Assembly: GCA_009936825.1 (NCBI GenBank)
Contig: JAACDV010000237.1
Span: forward strand, 1-5,291
Reading direction: 5' to 3'
Source: Bacteroidota bacterium
GTDB taxonomy: Bacteria > Pseudomonadota > Alphaproteobacteria > Puniceispirillales > Puniceispirillaceae
Length of the DNA: 5,291 nucleotides
A program made the position numbers and the translations under genes. The notes beneath the pieces were generated by a model. The model ran no database searches and had not been told where the DNA came from. It saw nothing but the letters and a program-made list of their open reading frames with translations. Each line of letters begins with the position of its first letter. Position 1 is the stretch's first letter. Positions 5,207-5,291 of the stretch are shown piece by piece.

Positions 5207-5291
5207 GCGAGCATGGTGGAATTGGTAGACACACAAGACTTAAAATCTTGAGATCGTATGATCGTGGGGGTTCGAGTCCCCCTGCTCGCAC
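5207..5291 (+). tRNA. tRNA-Leu (UAA), 3' end cut by window edge
   Basis: The cloverleaf is readable. Acceptor GCGAGCA (5207-5213) pairs with TGCTCGC (5283-5289). The D-arm is in TGGTGGAATTGGTAGACA. The anticodon stem CAAGA (5234-5238) and TCTTG (5246-5250) enclose the loop CTTAAAA, with anticodon TAA at 5241-5243. There is a long class II variable arm around GATCGTATGATC, and the T-arm is GGGGG-TTCGAGT-CCCCC. The long variable arm and UAA anticodon assign it to leucine, reading UUA and UUG. The discriminator is A5290, and the final C is the first base of an apparently encoded CCA. The encoded CCA is inferred, as the window ends there. Confidence 0.97.

Noticed and set aside
5091..5228. Plus-strand frame of 45 residues with GAGGG upstream (MNIRKPGSER...)
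   Set aside because: It runs 22 nt into the mature tRNA, its middle is the 16-bp direct repeat, and it is Arg/Trp-rich without resemblance to a protein family.
5046..5291. Minus-strand frame of 81 residues beginning MRAGGLEPPRSYDLKIL
   Set aside because: This is the familiar false protein produced by translating the antisense of a tRNA-Leu gene; it covers the tRNA and the repeat region and has no ribosome site in view.

Overview
The window looks like ordinary chromosome from an alphaproteobacterium of moderate GC content. The evidence is the set of genes: a CFA-synthase C-terminus of the alphaproteobacterial type, a YcgN-type CxxCxxCC protein, a YfcG-like glutathione transferase, a small CWC cysteine-rich protein, and an HD hydrolase of a type I associate with that class. 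The genus cannot be fixed from this sequence. I see no transposase, integrase, phage gene, CRISPR array or toxin-antitoxin pair.

Layout. 2-481 (+) is the 3' part of a cyclopropane fatty acid synthase gene. The ycgN-like gene (436-873, +) overlaps its end by 46 nt, and a 59-residue membrane mini-protein gene (926-1105, +) follows. Convergent with these is a Nu-class glutathione transferase (1187-1864, -). A 16-bp tandem repeat array (1125-1196) fills the gap and runs through the transferase stop codon. A 234-bp divergent spacer with 14-bp degenerate repeats (1893-1973) separates it from a flavin-reductase-like protein (2099-2719, +). Next come a membrane-anchored coiled-coil protein (2767-3465, -), a divergent HD-domain phosphohydrolase (3619-4266, +), an unrecognised 111-residue protein (4327-4662, -) with a good promoter, and a CWC cysteine-rich protein (4731-4982, -). 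The window ends in tRNA-Leu(UAA) (5207-5291, +), preceded by a 16-bp direct repeat.

Functionally this is a housekeeping neighbourhood of membrane lipid modification, thiol/flavin redox chemistry, nucleotide phosphohydrolysis and metal-binding small proteins. There is no evidence that these genes form one pathway. Only cfa, ycgN and the mini-protein look like a single transcript.

The least explained parts are the short tandem repeats in three different intergenic spaces, whose units share an A/T-rich half and a GGC(N)CC half, and four proteins of unknown role: the 59-residue mini-protein, the coiled-coil anchor, the 111-residue helical protein and the CWC protein. I found no convincing new multi-gene system.
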